Assembly (NCBI RefSeq): GCF_001704275.1
Contig: NZ_CP011533.1
Span: 1,922,001 to 1,986,000 of the forward strand
From: Streptomyces noursei ATCC 11455
GTDB lineage: Bacteria; Actinomycetota; Actinomycetes; Streptomycetales; Streptomycetaceae
DNA: 64,000 nucleotides
Direction of reading: 5' to 3'
Program-made: the position numbers and the translations under genes
The notes under the pieces: generated by a model
Told to the model about the DNA's origin: nothing
Database searches by the model: none
Seen by the model: only the letters and a program-made list of their open reading frames with translations
Part shown: positions 42,498 to 51,495 of the stretch, in pieces
How the letters are laid out: the number at the start of each line of letters is the position of its first letter
Position numbering within the stretch: the first letter of the stretch is position 1

Positions 42498-43880
42498 TCA
42501 GCGGTTGGCGACCGCCTGTTTGACCAGTGTCCGCCCGAAGTCCCACATCAGGCCGCCGCCGCTGTGGGCGTCGTCCATGACGGCCGTGAACGCCTCTACG
42601 AACCGGTCCACTTCCCGTTCCCCGATGATCAGCGGCGGAATCAGTTTGATGACCTCCAGGTGATCGCCGGAGACCTGGGTGAGGATGCGGTGGCGCTGGA
42701 GCAGCGGCACCACGACCATCTGCGCGAACAGCCCCTTGCGGGCGGCCTGCAGCATCGTCCAACGGCTCCGCAGGCCAAGGGACTTGGGGCGGCCGAACTC
42801 GATGCCGATCATCAGGCCCCGGCCCCGCACCTCGTGCAGCAGCTCGTACCGGTCGGTCAGCGCGGCCAGTCGGGAGCGCAGCAGATCACCGGTCCGCCGG
42901 GCGTTGGCGACGAGCCCCTCGTCCTCCATCACCGAGAGCACCGCCAGACCGGCCGCCATCGCCTGGGCGTTGGCGCCGAAACTGGCGGAGTGCACCAGCA
43001 CCCGGTCCATGGACGAGTAGACTTTCTTGAAGATCCATTCCTTGCCCAGGGTGGCGCCGACCGGGACGTAGCCGCCGGAGAGCGCCTTGGCGACGCAGAC
43101 CAGGTCCGGTTCCACGCCCTCCTCGTGCTGGTAGGCGAAGAAGTCGCCGGTGCGGCCGAGGCCGGTCTGCACCTCGTCGGCGATCAGCAGGGCCTTGTGG
43201 CGGTGCAGCAACTCCTGGGCGGCGCGCAGGAATCCGGGTGGGGCGGCGGTGACGCCCTTGCCCTGGACGGGTTCGACGACGAAGCCCGCCACGTCGCCGC
43301 GGCCCAGCTCCCGCTCCAGCGCCGCCAGGTCGCCCAGTTCGACGGCGGTGTCGGGCAGGAGCGGGGCGAAGCCGTCGCGGAAGCCGTCCTCGCCGTTGAC
43401 CGAGAGCGAGCCGGTGGTCAGGCCGTGGAAGGCGTGGGTGCAGTAGAGGACGCGCGGGCGGCCGGTGGCGCAGCGGGCGAACTTCAGGGCGGTCTCGACG
43501 GCCTCGGTGCCGCTGTTGCCGAAGAAGACCCGGTCCAGGTGGGGCGTGTGACGCAGCAGCTTCTCGGCGAGCAGTCCGGGCAGCGGCGGGCAGTCGAAGC
43601 GGGTGAGGTCGGCGAGCTGGGCGTCGAGCACGTCGTGCAGGGCCCGGCGGACGACCGGGTGGTGCCGGCCCAGGCCCATCACACCGAAGCCGGCGAGCAT
43701 GTCGAGGTAGTCCTGGCCGTCGGCGTCGTAGAAGTAGGCGCCCTCGGCCCGTTCGTAGAACTTGTCGAAGCCGATGGTGTGCAGCATCCGCGGGAGCTGG
43801 TGGTTGAGGTGGCGGCTGTGGAGTTCGTAGCGCTCGGCGCCGCGTTCGGCGAGCAGCGCGGTCAGGTCGAATCCGGTCAC
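42498..43880 (-). CDS. hpnO: HpnO-like class III aminotransferase (aminobacteriohopanetriol formation)
   Basis: PLP-dependent aminotransferase, 460 residues. Family blocks: FFGNSGTEAVETALKFAR, CTHAFHGLTTGSLSVNG, LLIADEVQTGLGRTG with the PLP-binding Asp, and the Schiff-base Lys in CVAKALSGGYVP. Its place directly downstream of hpnH identifies it as HpnO, which converts ribosylhopane-derived aldehyde to 35-aminobacteriohopanetriol. GTG 43880 has AAGGAG eight bases upstream. Last gene of the hopanoid operon; in S. coelicolor, as I recall, ispG and dxs lie between hpnH and hpnO, but here only 92 bases separate them. Confidence 0.85.
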   Translation of the reverse strand: MTGFDLTALLAERGAERYELHSRHLNHQLPRMLHTIGFDKFYERAEGAYFYDADGQDYLDMLAGFGVMGLGRHHPVVRRALHDVLDAQLADLTRFDCPPLPGLLAEKLLRHTPHLDRVFFGNSGTEAVETALKFARCATGRPRVLYCTHAFHGLTTGSLSVNGEDGFRDGFAPLLPDTAVELGDLAALERELGRGDVAGFVVEPVQGKGVTAAPPGFLRAAQELLHRHKALLIADEVQTGLGRTGDFFAYQHEEGVEPDLVCVAKALSGGYVPVGATLGKEWIFKKVYSSMDRVLVHSASFGANAQAMAAGLAVLSVMEDEGLVANARRTGDLLRSRLAALTDRYELLHEVRGRGLMIGIEFGRPKSLGLRSRWTMLQAARKGLFAQMVVVPLLQRHRILTQVSGDHLEVIKLIPPLIIGEREVDRFVEAFTAVMDDAHSGGGLMWDFGRTLVKQAVANR

Positions 43881-43972
43881 GAGGTGTTCTCCTTACGGGC
43901 GGCGGGCGGGCCGCCCAAAGCCGGGCCGGCGGCACCGGGCGTCCCGGTGCCGCCGGCTCTCCGCTCGTCGCG

Positions 43973-44998
43973 TCAGCCGCGGTTCCCGGCGACGGTCTCC
44001 TTGGCCGCCCGGAGGGACTCCTTCAGCGAGCCCATGGTGGCCAGGACGGCGGTGGGCTCGTAGCCGCAGTGCGCCATGCAGTTGGCGCACCGCGGGTCCT
44101 TGCCCCGGCCGTACTTCTCCCAGTCGGTCTCCTCGATCAGCTCGCGGTAGGTCGGGACGTAGCCGTCGCTCATCAGGTAGCAGGGGCGCTGCCAGCCGAA
44201 GAGCGAGTAGTTGGGGATCGCCCAGGCCGTGCACGGGAAGTCGGCCCTGCCCTCCAGGAAGTCCAGGAAGAGCGGGCTGTGGTTGAGCCGCCACCGCTGG
44301 CGGTTGCCGCCGGCGAACGCCTTCCGGAACAGCTCCCGGGTCTGCTCCACGCCCAGGAAGTGCTCCTGGTCGGGGGCCTTCTCGTAGGCGTAGGCGGGCG
44401 AGAGCATCATCTCGTCGACCTTCAGGTCGTCGTTGAGGAAGTTGAGGACCTCGATGATGGTCTGCGGGGTGTCGGTGTTGAAGAAGGTGGAGTTGGTGGT
44501 GACCCGGAAGCCGCGCCGCTTGGCCTCCTTGATGGCCGCCACCGCCTCGTCGAATACGCCCTCCTTCGCGACGGATTCGTCGTGTCGTTCCCGCATTCCG
44601 TCGATGTGCACCGCGAAGGCGAAATAGGGCGAGGGTTTGAACTTGTCCATCTTCTTGCGCAGCAGCATCGCGTTGGTGCACAGGAAGACGTACTTCCGGC
44701 GGGCCACCAGCTGTCGGACGATCTCGTCGATCTGAGGGTGCATCAAAGGTTCGCCGCCGGCGATGGAAACCATCGGGGCACCGGATTCCAGCACCGCGCC
44801 CACCGCCTGGGCCACCGGCATCCGCTGCTTGAGCACCCCGGCCGGATGCTGGATCTTCCCGCATCCCTCGCACTTGAGATTGCAGGCGAAGAGCGGTTCC
44901 AGCTCGACAATCAGCGGAAACTTCTCCCGCTTGCGCAGCACTTTCTGTTCAAACAGATAGGTCCCGACCCGGATGGATTGACGGAGCGGCATGGCCAT
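43973..44998 (-). CDS. hpnH: Adenosylhopane synthase, radical SAM protein HpnH
   Basis: 341 residues. The [4Fe-4S] cluster motif is CNLKCEGCGK (Cys39, Cys43, Cys46), followed by IAGGEPLMHPQ (GGEP for SAM). The carboxy-terminal Cys-rich segment PRCANCMAHCGYEPTA is typical of HpnH. It joins the 5'-deoxyadenosyl radical to hopene to give adenosylhopane. ATG 44998 has AGGAGG eight bases upstream; ATG 44992 is in frame. Starts five bases after the hpnG stop. Confidence 0.95.
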   Translation of the reverse strand: MAMPLRQSIRVGTYLFEQKVLRKREKFPLIVELEPLFACNLKCEGCGKIQHPAGVLKQRMPVAQAVGAVLESGAPMVSIAGGEPLMHPQIDEIVRQLVARRKYVFLCTNAMLLRKKMDKFKPSPYFAFAVHIDGMRERHDESVAKEGVFDEAVAAIKEAKRRGFRVTTNSTFFNTDTPQTIIEVLNFLNDDLKVDEMMLSPAYAYEKAPDQEHFLGVEQTRELFRKAFAGGNRQRWRLNHSPLFLDFLEGRADFPCTAWAIPNYSLFGWQRPCYLMSDGYVPTYRELIEETDWEKYGRGKDPRCANCMAHCGYEPTAVLATMGSLKESLRAAKETVAGNRG

Positions 44999-45003
44999 CT
45001 GGC

Positions 45004-45660
45004 TCACCTCCTGGGGAGCGGCAAAGAACGGTGCCATTCAAAGAAAACAGGAAAGACCGAGCGCAGCACCCGGAAGGCAGATATTCCACCGCGTACCGTC
45101 CCGATGCGCACGAGTTCATGGTCCGGAGCGTCCACGACCACCCGGACGGCCGCAACCGCGCGGCTGCCGCAGCGCACCGCCGTCCGGAGCGTCGCGGCGG
45201 ACTCCATGTCCACCGCGATCGCCCCCTCGGCGTGCAGTGCGGCCCGCTCCACGCCCCGTACGACGTGGTCGGAGCCGCGCAGCAGTCCGCGGTGCACCCG
45301 CAGGCCCCGCTCCCGCAGGGCGCGCACCAGGGGGCCGTTGTCCGGGCAGGGCACGTCGGGGACGTCGGGCCGGTGGTCCCGGGTGGCCTCGGCGACGATC
45401 ACGTCGCCGGGCCGCATCCCGGGAACCAGCCCGGCGCAGAAACCGCTGGCCACGACGGCCGAGCCGGCGGTGGCCGAGCCCGCACCCAGCGCGGCGGCGA
45501 CGGCGCGCTCCGCGGCCCGGGGGCCCATGCCGGTGCGGAGGGTGACCGCGGGGGAACCCGTCGTCCTCAGATCACCGCCCCGCAGCGCGAACCGTTCGAT
45601 GCCGAGCGCACAGGCGACGAGCAGCGGCGGATCCGCGTCCGGCGGGGGCCGTCTCGGCAT
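45004..45660 (-). CDS. hpnG: Adenosylhopane nucleosidase/phosphorylase HpnG
   Basis: 218 residues of the nucleoside phosphorylase superfamily: VVASGFCAGLVPGMRPGDVI and AVDMESAATLRTAV (the purine-base/ribose Glu motif) are clear. HpnG removes adenine from adenosylhopane to give ribosylhopane. Its ATG shares one base with the shc stop (TGATG), so the two are coupled. Slightly shorter than many family members; the active-site segments are intact. Confidence 0.9.
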   Translation of the reverse strand: MPRRPPPDADPPLLVACALGIERFALRGGDLRTTGSPAVTLRTGMGPRAAERAVAAALGAGSATAGSAVVASGFCAGLVPGMRPGDVIVAEATRDHRPDVPDVPCPDNGPLVRALRERGLRVHRGLLRGSDHVVRGVERAALHAEGAIAVDMESAATLRTAVRCGSRAVAAVRVVVDAPDHELVRIGTVRGGISAFRVLRSVFPVFFEWHRSLPLPRR

Positions 45661-47750
45661 CAGTCCCCCACCGGTGCCCCGGCGGTTCCGCCGGCGGCCG
45701 GTCCGCCGTGGACGTAGCGGCCGAGGGCGGTCAGCGGGAAGACCTGGCGGTAGAGGTGGTAGTTGATGGAGAAGTCCCACGGGAAGCCGGTGCCGGTGAA
45801 GTACGGCTCGTCCCAGGAGCCGTCCGGCAGTTGGGTCTCCACCAACCAGCGCACCCCGCGGCGCACCGCCTCGCCGTCCCGCTCGCCGGCCGCGAGCAGC
45901 GCCATCAGCGCCCAGGCGGTCTGCGAGGCGGTGGAGGCGCCGCGCCCGGCCCAGCGCTCCTTGTCGTGGTACGAGCGCTGGTCCTCGCCCCAGCCGCCGT
46001 CGTCGTTCTGCACCCGCTCCAGCCAGCTGACGGCCCGTCGGACGGCGGGGTGCGAGGCGGGGATCCCGGCGGCGGCCAGGGCCGGCAGCACCGAGCCGGT
46101 GCCGTAGACGTAGTTGGTGCCCCAGCGTCCGAACCACGCGCCGCAGGGCTCCTGTTCGGCCAGCAGCCAGGCGAGGCCGCGGCGGGCCCGCGGGTCGTGC
46201 GCCCGGCCGACCTCGGCCAGCATCTCGACGACATGGGCGGTGACGTCGGCCGAGGGCGGGTCGATGACCTCGCCGAAGTCGCAGAACGGCAGCCGGTTGG
46301 GGAACGGGCTGGTGTTGTCGGCGTCGAACGCGCCCCAGGCGCCGTTCTTCGACTGCATCCCGACGTTCCACCGCACCGCGCGGTCGATGGCGGCCTCGAC
46401 CCGCTCCGGGTCGGGGTGCCGGACCCGGAGGAGTGCCAGGACCACCTCGGCGGTGTCGTCGATGTCCGGGTAGTTGTCGTTGTGGAACTCGAACGCCCAG
46501 CCCCCGGGGGGGAGTTCGGGGCGCCGCACGGACCAGTCGCCGGGCCGGTCGATCTGCTCGCCGAGCATCCAGTCGGCGGCCCGGACCAGCTGCGGGTGGT
46601 CGGCGGGCACCCCGGCGTCGGCCAGCGCGATGGCGGCCAGGCAGGTGTCCCAGACCGGGGACTGACACGCCTCGATCATCCGGGCGCCGTCCTCCCGCCA
46701 CACGGCGAACCGGTCCAGGGATTCCAGGCCGGCCCGCAGCACCGGGTGGTCGAGGTCGTAGCCGAGCAGGTGCAGGGCGATGACGGAGTAGACGGCGGGG
46801 GGCTGGATGCCGCCCCAGCAGCCGTCGTTCTCCTGCCGTTCGATGATCCAGCGGGCGGCCGAGCGCATCGCGGCGGCACGCGGCCGGCGCAGGGCGACCT
46901 TGTGGTACAGGTGCAGCGCCTTGTCCAGTCGCTGGAAGAGGCCGTCCCAGCTCGCGACGGGGGCCAACGGCCGGGGCGGGTTGGGGTTGCCGCCGAACAG
47001 GGCGCGCAGCGCCTTCCGACGAGGGCGGTGGTGGGCGACGCGTGGGTCGGCGTGCAGCTCGTCGAGGGCGAACGGCGCCGGGCGGACCGGGCGTTTGGCC
47101 GAGACGATGGTCAGCGGGACGATGGTCTGCCGGGCCCAGCAGCCGAAGGCGTAGATGCTGAGCGGGAACCACTTCGGGAAGTAGATGAGCTCCGGGGGGA
47201 GTTCGGGCAGGTCTTCCCACTTCCACCAGCCGAAGAGGGCCAGCCAGATCCGGGTGAAGACCCGGGAGGCGGCGATGCCGCCGCGCTCGCGGATCCAGCC
47301 GGAGGCGGCGGCCATGTGCGGGGCGTCCGGCTCATCGCCGGCCAGCCGCAGCGCCACGTACGCCTCGATGGTGGCGGAGAGTTCGCCGGGGCCGCCGTGG
47401 AAGGTGGCCCAGGTGCCGTCCTCGCGCTGCTCGCCGCGGATGTGACGGGCGGCGGCCTCGGTGATCCCGGGGTCCTGGATGCCCAGGAACTGACGGAGCA
47501 GCAGGTCCTCGGCGTCCATCGTGACGTTGGTCTCGAGGTCGCCCTTCCACCAGCCGGCGGGGTCCTGGAGGGAGAGCAGGTGATCGGTGGCGCGGGTGGT
47601 CGCTTCCCGCGCGGCGTCCGCCGTGTCCTGGAGCACGGCGGTGCCCGGTCTGCCGTCCGGGCCGGCCTGTGCGGTCTCGGCGGCGGCATCGGTGGCCGAG
47701 GAGCTCCGGGGCGGGAGCGCCCCGGAGCTGCCGTCGGTCGTCGCTGTCAT
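45660..47750 (-). CDS. shc: Squalene-hopene cyclase
   Basis: 696 residues, full length. The catalytic acid motif DIDD is at 429-432 (NYPDIDDTAEVVLAL), and QW repeats are visible (QEDGTWAT-like at 108-115, QENDGCWGG at 306-314, QNDDGGWGED further on). It folds squalene into hop-22(29)-ene and diplopterol at the membrane; the non-polar plateau carries the Phe/Trp-rich FPKWFPLSIYAFGCWAR. AAGGGGA precedes ATG 47750. Its substrate comes from hpnC-D-E in the same operon. Confidence 0.95.
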   Translation of the reverse strand: MTATTDGSSGALPPRSSSATDAAAETAQAGPDGRPGTAVLQDTADAAREATTRATDHLLSLQDPAGWWKGDLETNVTMDAEDLLLRQFLGIQDPGITEAAARHIRGEQREDGTWATFHGGPGELSATIEAYVALRLAGDEPDAPHMAAASGWIRERGGIAASRVFTRIWLALFGWWKWEDLPELPPELIYFPKWFPLSIYAFGCWARQTIVPLTIVSAKRPVRPAPFALDELHADPRVAHHRPRRKALRALFGGNPNPPRPLAPVASWDGLFQRLDKALHLYHKVALRRPRAAAMRSAARWIIERQENDGCWGGIQPPAVYSVIALHLLGYDLDHPVLRAGLESLDRFAVWREDGARMIEACQSPVWDTCLAAIALADAGVPADHPQLVRAADWMLGEQIDRPGDWSVRRPELPPGGWAFEFHNDNYPDIDDTAEVVLALLRVRHPDPERVEAAIDRAVRWNVGMQSKNGAWGAFDADNTSPFPNRLPFCDFGEVIDPPSADVTAHVVEMLAEVGRAHDPRARRGLAWLLAEQEPCGAWFGRWGTNYVYGTGSVLPALAAAGIPASHPAVRRAVSWLERVQNDDGGWGEDQRSYHDKERWAGRGASTASQTAWALMALLAAGERDGEAVRRGVRWLVETQLPDGSWDEPYFTGTGFPWDFSINYHLYRQVFPLTALGRYVHGGPAAGGTAGAPVGD

Positions 47751-47856
47751 GGCTTCCCCTTCTGCAGTGAACTGTCAATGCGTGTTCAGGGATTCCGTCG
47801 GCCGACGCCGAAACGGCGCCGGCCGGCGACTGCGATCTAGTGCGTGTCGATGGTCA

Positions 47857-48972
47857 TCATCTCTCTCGTACGACGACGAAGTCCGCGAGCGCAACCAGTT
47901 GCGTGCGGACCCGTTCCGGCATGTCGATCTCGTCCAGGGCGGCGATCGCGGTGGCGTGCTGCCGGCGGGCCTCCTCGGAGGTCCACTCGCGGCCGCCGGC
48001 CTCCTCGATCAACGCCGCGCGGGAGGCGAATTCTTCCTCGGTGAAGTCGGCGATCTCGGTCTCGCTCTTCTTGGCGTCGGCGGCCAGGATCTCGGCGAGC
48101 CGCTCGGAGGCGGGCCCACCGGCGGCGAGCGATGCCACGACCGGCAGCGACTTCTTGCGCTGCCGCAGGTCGCTCCAGGTCTGCTTGCCGGTGGCCTCCG
48201 GGTCGCCCCAGATGCCCAGCAGGTCGTCCACCGCCTGGAAGGCGAGGCCGAGGTGGTAGCCGTACTTCTCCAGGATGTCGGCGGTGTGGTCGTCGGCGCC
48301 GCCGAGGACCGCACCGATGGAGACCGCACAGGCGAGCAGGGCGCCGGTCTTGTTGCCCTCCATCTCCAGGCACTCCTCGACGGTGACCCGCTCGCGGTGC
48401 TCGTAGGAGATGTCCTGGGCCTGACCGTCGATCAGCTTGCGGGTGGCCAGGGTCAGTCGGCGGGTGGCGCGGCCGGCGTCGACGGTGCCGAGCTCCAGCA
48501 GTATTTCGTTGGCCAACGCGAACAGCGCGTCGCCGACCAGGATGGCCTGGGCGGGGCCGTGCACCTTCCATACGGTGTCGCGGTGCCGGCGCTGTTCGTC
48601 GCCGTCCATCAGGTCGTCGTGCAGCAGCGAGAAGTTGTGCACCAGCTCGACGGCGACCGCACCGGGCACGCCGACCGCGGGGGCGGCACCGGCGACCTCG
48701 GCGGACAGCAGGGCGAGCGCGGGCCGCACCGCCTTGCCGCCGTCACCGGCGCTGGGCTTGCCGTCCGCGTCGATCCACCCGAAGTGGTAGGCGGCGACGG
48801 TGTCCATGGGAGGGGCGAGCCTGGCCACGGCGGCACGCAGCACGGGAGTGGCGAGTGTCCGCCCGCGCTCCAGCAGCGCGGTGACGCTCGCGGTGTCGAT
48901 AGCCGGGGAAGCCACGGTTTCTCCTCTGTTTCCGATGCTTGTGCTCGTGCGAGCGCCCGTATGCACGGTCAT
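47857..48972 (-). CDS. Polyprenyl diphosphate synthase of the hopanoid operon
   Basis: 371 residues, all-alpha trans-prenyltransferase. First Asp-rich motif LLHDDLMDGDEQRRH, second FQAVDDLLGIWGD. It elongates IPP/DMAPP, most likely to farnesyl diphosphate for HpnC/D, although the size is also typical of actinobacterial geranylgeranyl synthases. ATG 48972 overlaps the hpnE stop as ATGA and has AGGAGG five bases upstream. A 106-base gap follows before shc. Confidence 0.85.
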   Translation of the reverse strand: MTVHTGARTSTSIGNRGETVASPAIDTASVTALLERGRTLATPVLRAAVARLAPPMDTVAAYHFGWIDADGKPSAGDGGKAVRPALALLSAEVAGAAPAVGVPGAVAVELVHNFSLLHDDLMDGDEQRRHRDTVWKVHGPAQAILVGDALFALANEILLELGTVDAGRATRRLTLATRKLIDGQAQDISYEHRERVTVEECLEMEGNKTGALLACAVSIGAVLGGADDHTADILEKYGYHLGLAFQAVDDLLGIWGDPEATGKQTWSDLRQRKKSLPVVASLAAGGPASERLAEILAADAKKSETEIADFTEEEFASRAALIEEAGGREWTSEEARRQHATAIAALDEIDMPERVRTQLVALADFVVVRER

Positions 48973-50438
48973 GCCGCCTCCTGAGGCAACTGGCCCTGGG
49001 GGACGCCGAGTTCGGTGAGTGCTGCACGGGCGGCGGCGGTGCCGCTGCGGACGGCGCTCTCCATGGTCGCGGGCCACCCGGTGGCGGTCCACGCACCGGC
49101 CAGGAACAGGCCGGGGACTTGGGTGCGGGCGGCCGGGCGGAGCCGGCCGACGCCCGGTGCGGGTGCGAAGGTCGCGGTGCGCTCGCGGGTGACGAAGAAA
49201 TCGAGGATCCGGGCGCCCCGGGCGGCCGGCAGCAGCCGTTCCAACTCGGGGAGGTAGCGGGCACGGAGTTTGGCGACCGGCTGGTCGATCTCCTCCTGCG
49301 CGGCCGACTGCGAGAGGGCCAGGTACTGGCTGCGTGCGTGGCCGGCCGTACGGGACAGCCCGGAGGCGCCGGTGCGGTCGAAGACCCACTGGACCGGGGT
49401 GCCGACCGCCGCGAAGAACGGGCGGCGCACCACCCTGCGGTCGTAGATGACGTGGACGTTGAGGATCGGCGCGGTGCCGATGTCCAGCAGTCGGTCCTTG
49501 GTGGGCAGTGCGTCCTCGGGCAGCAGGGCGTGCGCCTCGCGCTGCGGTACGGCCAGGACGACGGTGTCCGCGGTGAGCGTCTCCCGGCCGTGCGGGCCGT
49601 TCTCCACCGCGACCTGCCAGCCGGCGTCGTCGCGGGTGACGGCGGCGGCCCGGGTGCGCAGGGCGATCCGGACGCCGGCCTTGCGCAGCGCGTCGGCGGC
49701 CCGGGTGTCGTGCACGTCGCCGAGCGGCACCCGGGCCCAGCCGATGTCGGCGGCGCCGGGGGCGGAGAGCAGCCCGGTCTTGAAGACCTTGGCGGCCAGC
49801 CCCAGCGAGGCGTCACCGGCGGAGGCGTTGAGGGTGGCGACGCCGACCAGGTCCCACAGCGCTTCGACGGCCCGCGAGGTCTGCCCGTGGCGGCGCAGCC
49901 AGCTGCCGAAGTCGACGGCGTCCAGCGCGGGGTCGGCCGGGTCCAGGCGGCCGAGGGCGAGGGTGGCGCGGACCACGCCGGCGCGCTCGACGGGTGAGAG
50001 GTGCGGGTAGAGCGCCAGGCTCTTCGCCAGGTGGAGCGGGACCGGCAGGGCGGTGCGCCGCAGCCGGCCGAGCCGCATCCGGCCCCCGGCGCCGGCAGGG
50101 TCGAGGACCGGTACGTCCATCCGGTCCTGGAGGGGCGCCAGGCGTTCCGCGCCGAGCCGTTCGAGGTGGTCGCCGTAGGCGGTGCAGCAGCGGAGATAGA
50201 CGTGCTGGCCGTTGTCGACGGTCAACGGGCCGACGGCGGAGTCGCGGCGGAAGGAGAAGACCAGGCCGCCGAGCCGCGGCCGGCCCTCGACCAGCGTGAC
50301 CCGCAGTCCCGCGTCGGCCAGGGCCAGCGCGGCGGTGGTGCCCGCGAGTCCGCCCCCGATGACCACCGCGGCCGCCCCTTCGGGACGGCCGGAGGGACGG
50401 GCGGAGTCGTGGCCGGGCAGCGTGGTTCCTGCTGTCAT
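48969..50438 (-). CDS. hpnE: Hydroxysqualene dehydroxylase HpnE
   Basis: FAD amine-oxidase/phytoene-desaturase fold, 489 residues. Amino-terminal FAD motif VVIGGGLAGTTAALALADAG with VEGRPRLGG; the carboxy-terminal flavin block is LFLAGAWTATGWPATMESAV. HpnE reduces hydroxysqualene (from HpnC) to squalene. ATG 50438 has GGGGGGAG upstream. A 100-base gap separates it from hpnD; no promoter or terminator is evident in it. Confidence 0.95.
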   Translation of the reverse strand: MTAGTTLPGHDSARPSGRPEGAAAVVIGGGLAGTTAALALADAGLRVTLVEGRPRLGGLVFSFRRDSAVGPLTVDNGQHVYLRCCTAYGDHLERLGAERLAPLQDRMDVPVLDPAGAGGRMRLGRLRRTALPVPLHLAKSLALYPHLSPVERAGVVRATLALGRLDPADPALDAVDFGSWLRRHGQTSRAVEALWDLVGVATLNASAGDASLGLAAKVFKTGLLSAPGAADIGWARVPLGDVHDTRAADALRKAGVRIALRTRAAAVTRDDAGWQVAVENGPHGRETLTADTVVLAVPQREAHALLPEDALPTKDRLLDIGTAPILNVHVIYDRRVVRRPFFAAVGTPVQWVFDRTGASGLSRTAGHARSQYLALSQSAAQEEIDQPVAKLRARYLPELERLLPAARGARILDFFVTRERTATFAPAPGVGRLRPAARTQVPGLFLAGAWTATGWPATMESAVRSGTAAARAALTELGVPQGQLPQEAA

Positions 50439-50538
50439 GCGGTCTCCCCCCTTACGCCTGTCATGGACGCCTCCGCCCGACGAAGGGTTGCCCGCCGCAC
50501 CGACGCCGGACCGTGGTCGGTGTACGCGGTCCGACGGT

Positions 50539-51495
50539 TCATCCACGCCTCCTGCTCACGGCCTGCCGGCGGCCGATCGCCCGGGCGTCGAGCCCGGAGA
50601 GCCCGCGCACCGCGACGAACGCCTTCTCCCGGCCGGGCAGCGAGACCCGGCCGCGGAGCACCGCCTCGGGGTCGTCGGCGATCCGGGACAGCAGCCGGTG
50701 GTAGATACCGGCCATCGCCGCCACGCACGCGCCGCTGCGCCGGTCGAGCATGGGCAACAGCCGGAAGCCCTCGGCGAACAGCGCGCGGGCCCGCCGGACC
50801 TCGAACTGCACCAGGCCCGTGAAGTCCGCGCCGGGCGGCGGCACCGGGCCGTGAAACCCCGCCGAGCAGCCGAACTTGGCGAGATCCTCGGCCGGAAGGT
50901 ACGTCCGCCCGTTGCCCGCGTCCTCGCGAACGTCCCTGAGGATATTGGTCAGTTGGAGTGCGAGCCCGAGCGTATCGGCGTATTCCGGGGCGCGTTCGGC
51001 GTCGAATGCGCCGGGTACGGTGCCGAACACACCGAGTGAGAGCCGGCCGATCGCCCCGGCGACGCAGCGGCAGTAGACCTTGAGCTCGTCCCAGGTCTCG
51101 TAGGTCTCGCCGCGGACGTCCGCCAGCACCCCGTCGATCAGCTCGTCGAGCGCGTCGAGCGGGACGGGGAAGCGCCGGGCGGTGTCGGCGAGCGCCACGG
51201 CCACCGGGTCGGTGTCGTCCTCGGCGATCCGGCCGTCCTTGATCCGGGCGAGCAGGGCGCGGGTGTCCTCCAGGCGCCGGCCCTTGGCGTCGGGGGGCAG
51301 GGCGCCGTCGCCGATGTCGTCCACCCGGCGGGAGAAGGCGTACAGCGCCGACATGGCCTGCCGCTTGTCGGCCGGCAGCAGCCGGATCCCGTACGCGAAA
51401 TTGCGCGCCTGCTGCCCGGTGACCGTTTCGCAGTAGCGGTACGCAGCGAGCACCGGCGCGGACATCTGTGCGGTTGCCTCCACGGTCCGACTCAC
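50539..51495 (-). CDS. hpnD: Presqualene diphosphate synthase HpnD
   Basis: 318 residues, squalene/phytoene synthase family. Asp-rich motifs FSRRVDDIGDG and LTNILRDVREDAGNGRTYLP (DxxED). HpnD condenses two farnesyl diphosphates to presqualene diphosphate. GTG 51495 overlaps the hpnC stop as GTGA; ATG 51465 with GGAGG upstream is an alternative, but the coupled start keeps the family amino terminus. Confidence 0.95.
   Translation of the reverse strand: MSRTVEATAQMSAPVLAAYRYCETVTGQQARNFAYGIRLLPADKRQAMSALYAFSRRVDDIGDGALPPDAKGRRLEDTRALLARIKDGRIAEDDTDPVAVALADTARRFPVPLDALDELIDGVLADVRGETYETWDELKVYCRCVAGAIGRLSLGVFGTVPGAFDAERAPEYADTLGLALQLTNILRDVREDAGNGRTYLPAEDLAKFGCSAGFHGPVPPPGADFTGLVQFEVRRARALFAEGFRLLPMLDRRSGACVAAMAGIYHRLLSRIADDPEAVLRGRVSLPGREKAFVAVRGLSGLDARAIGRRQAVSRRRG

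Noticed and set aside
45708..47840. Plus-strand frame opposite squalene-hopene cyclase
   Set aside because: Low-complexity Gly/Val/Arg shadow; the minus strand carries the DIDD motif and QW repeats.
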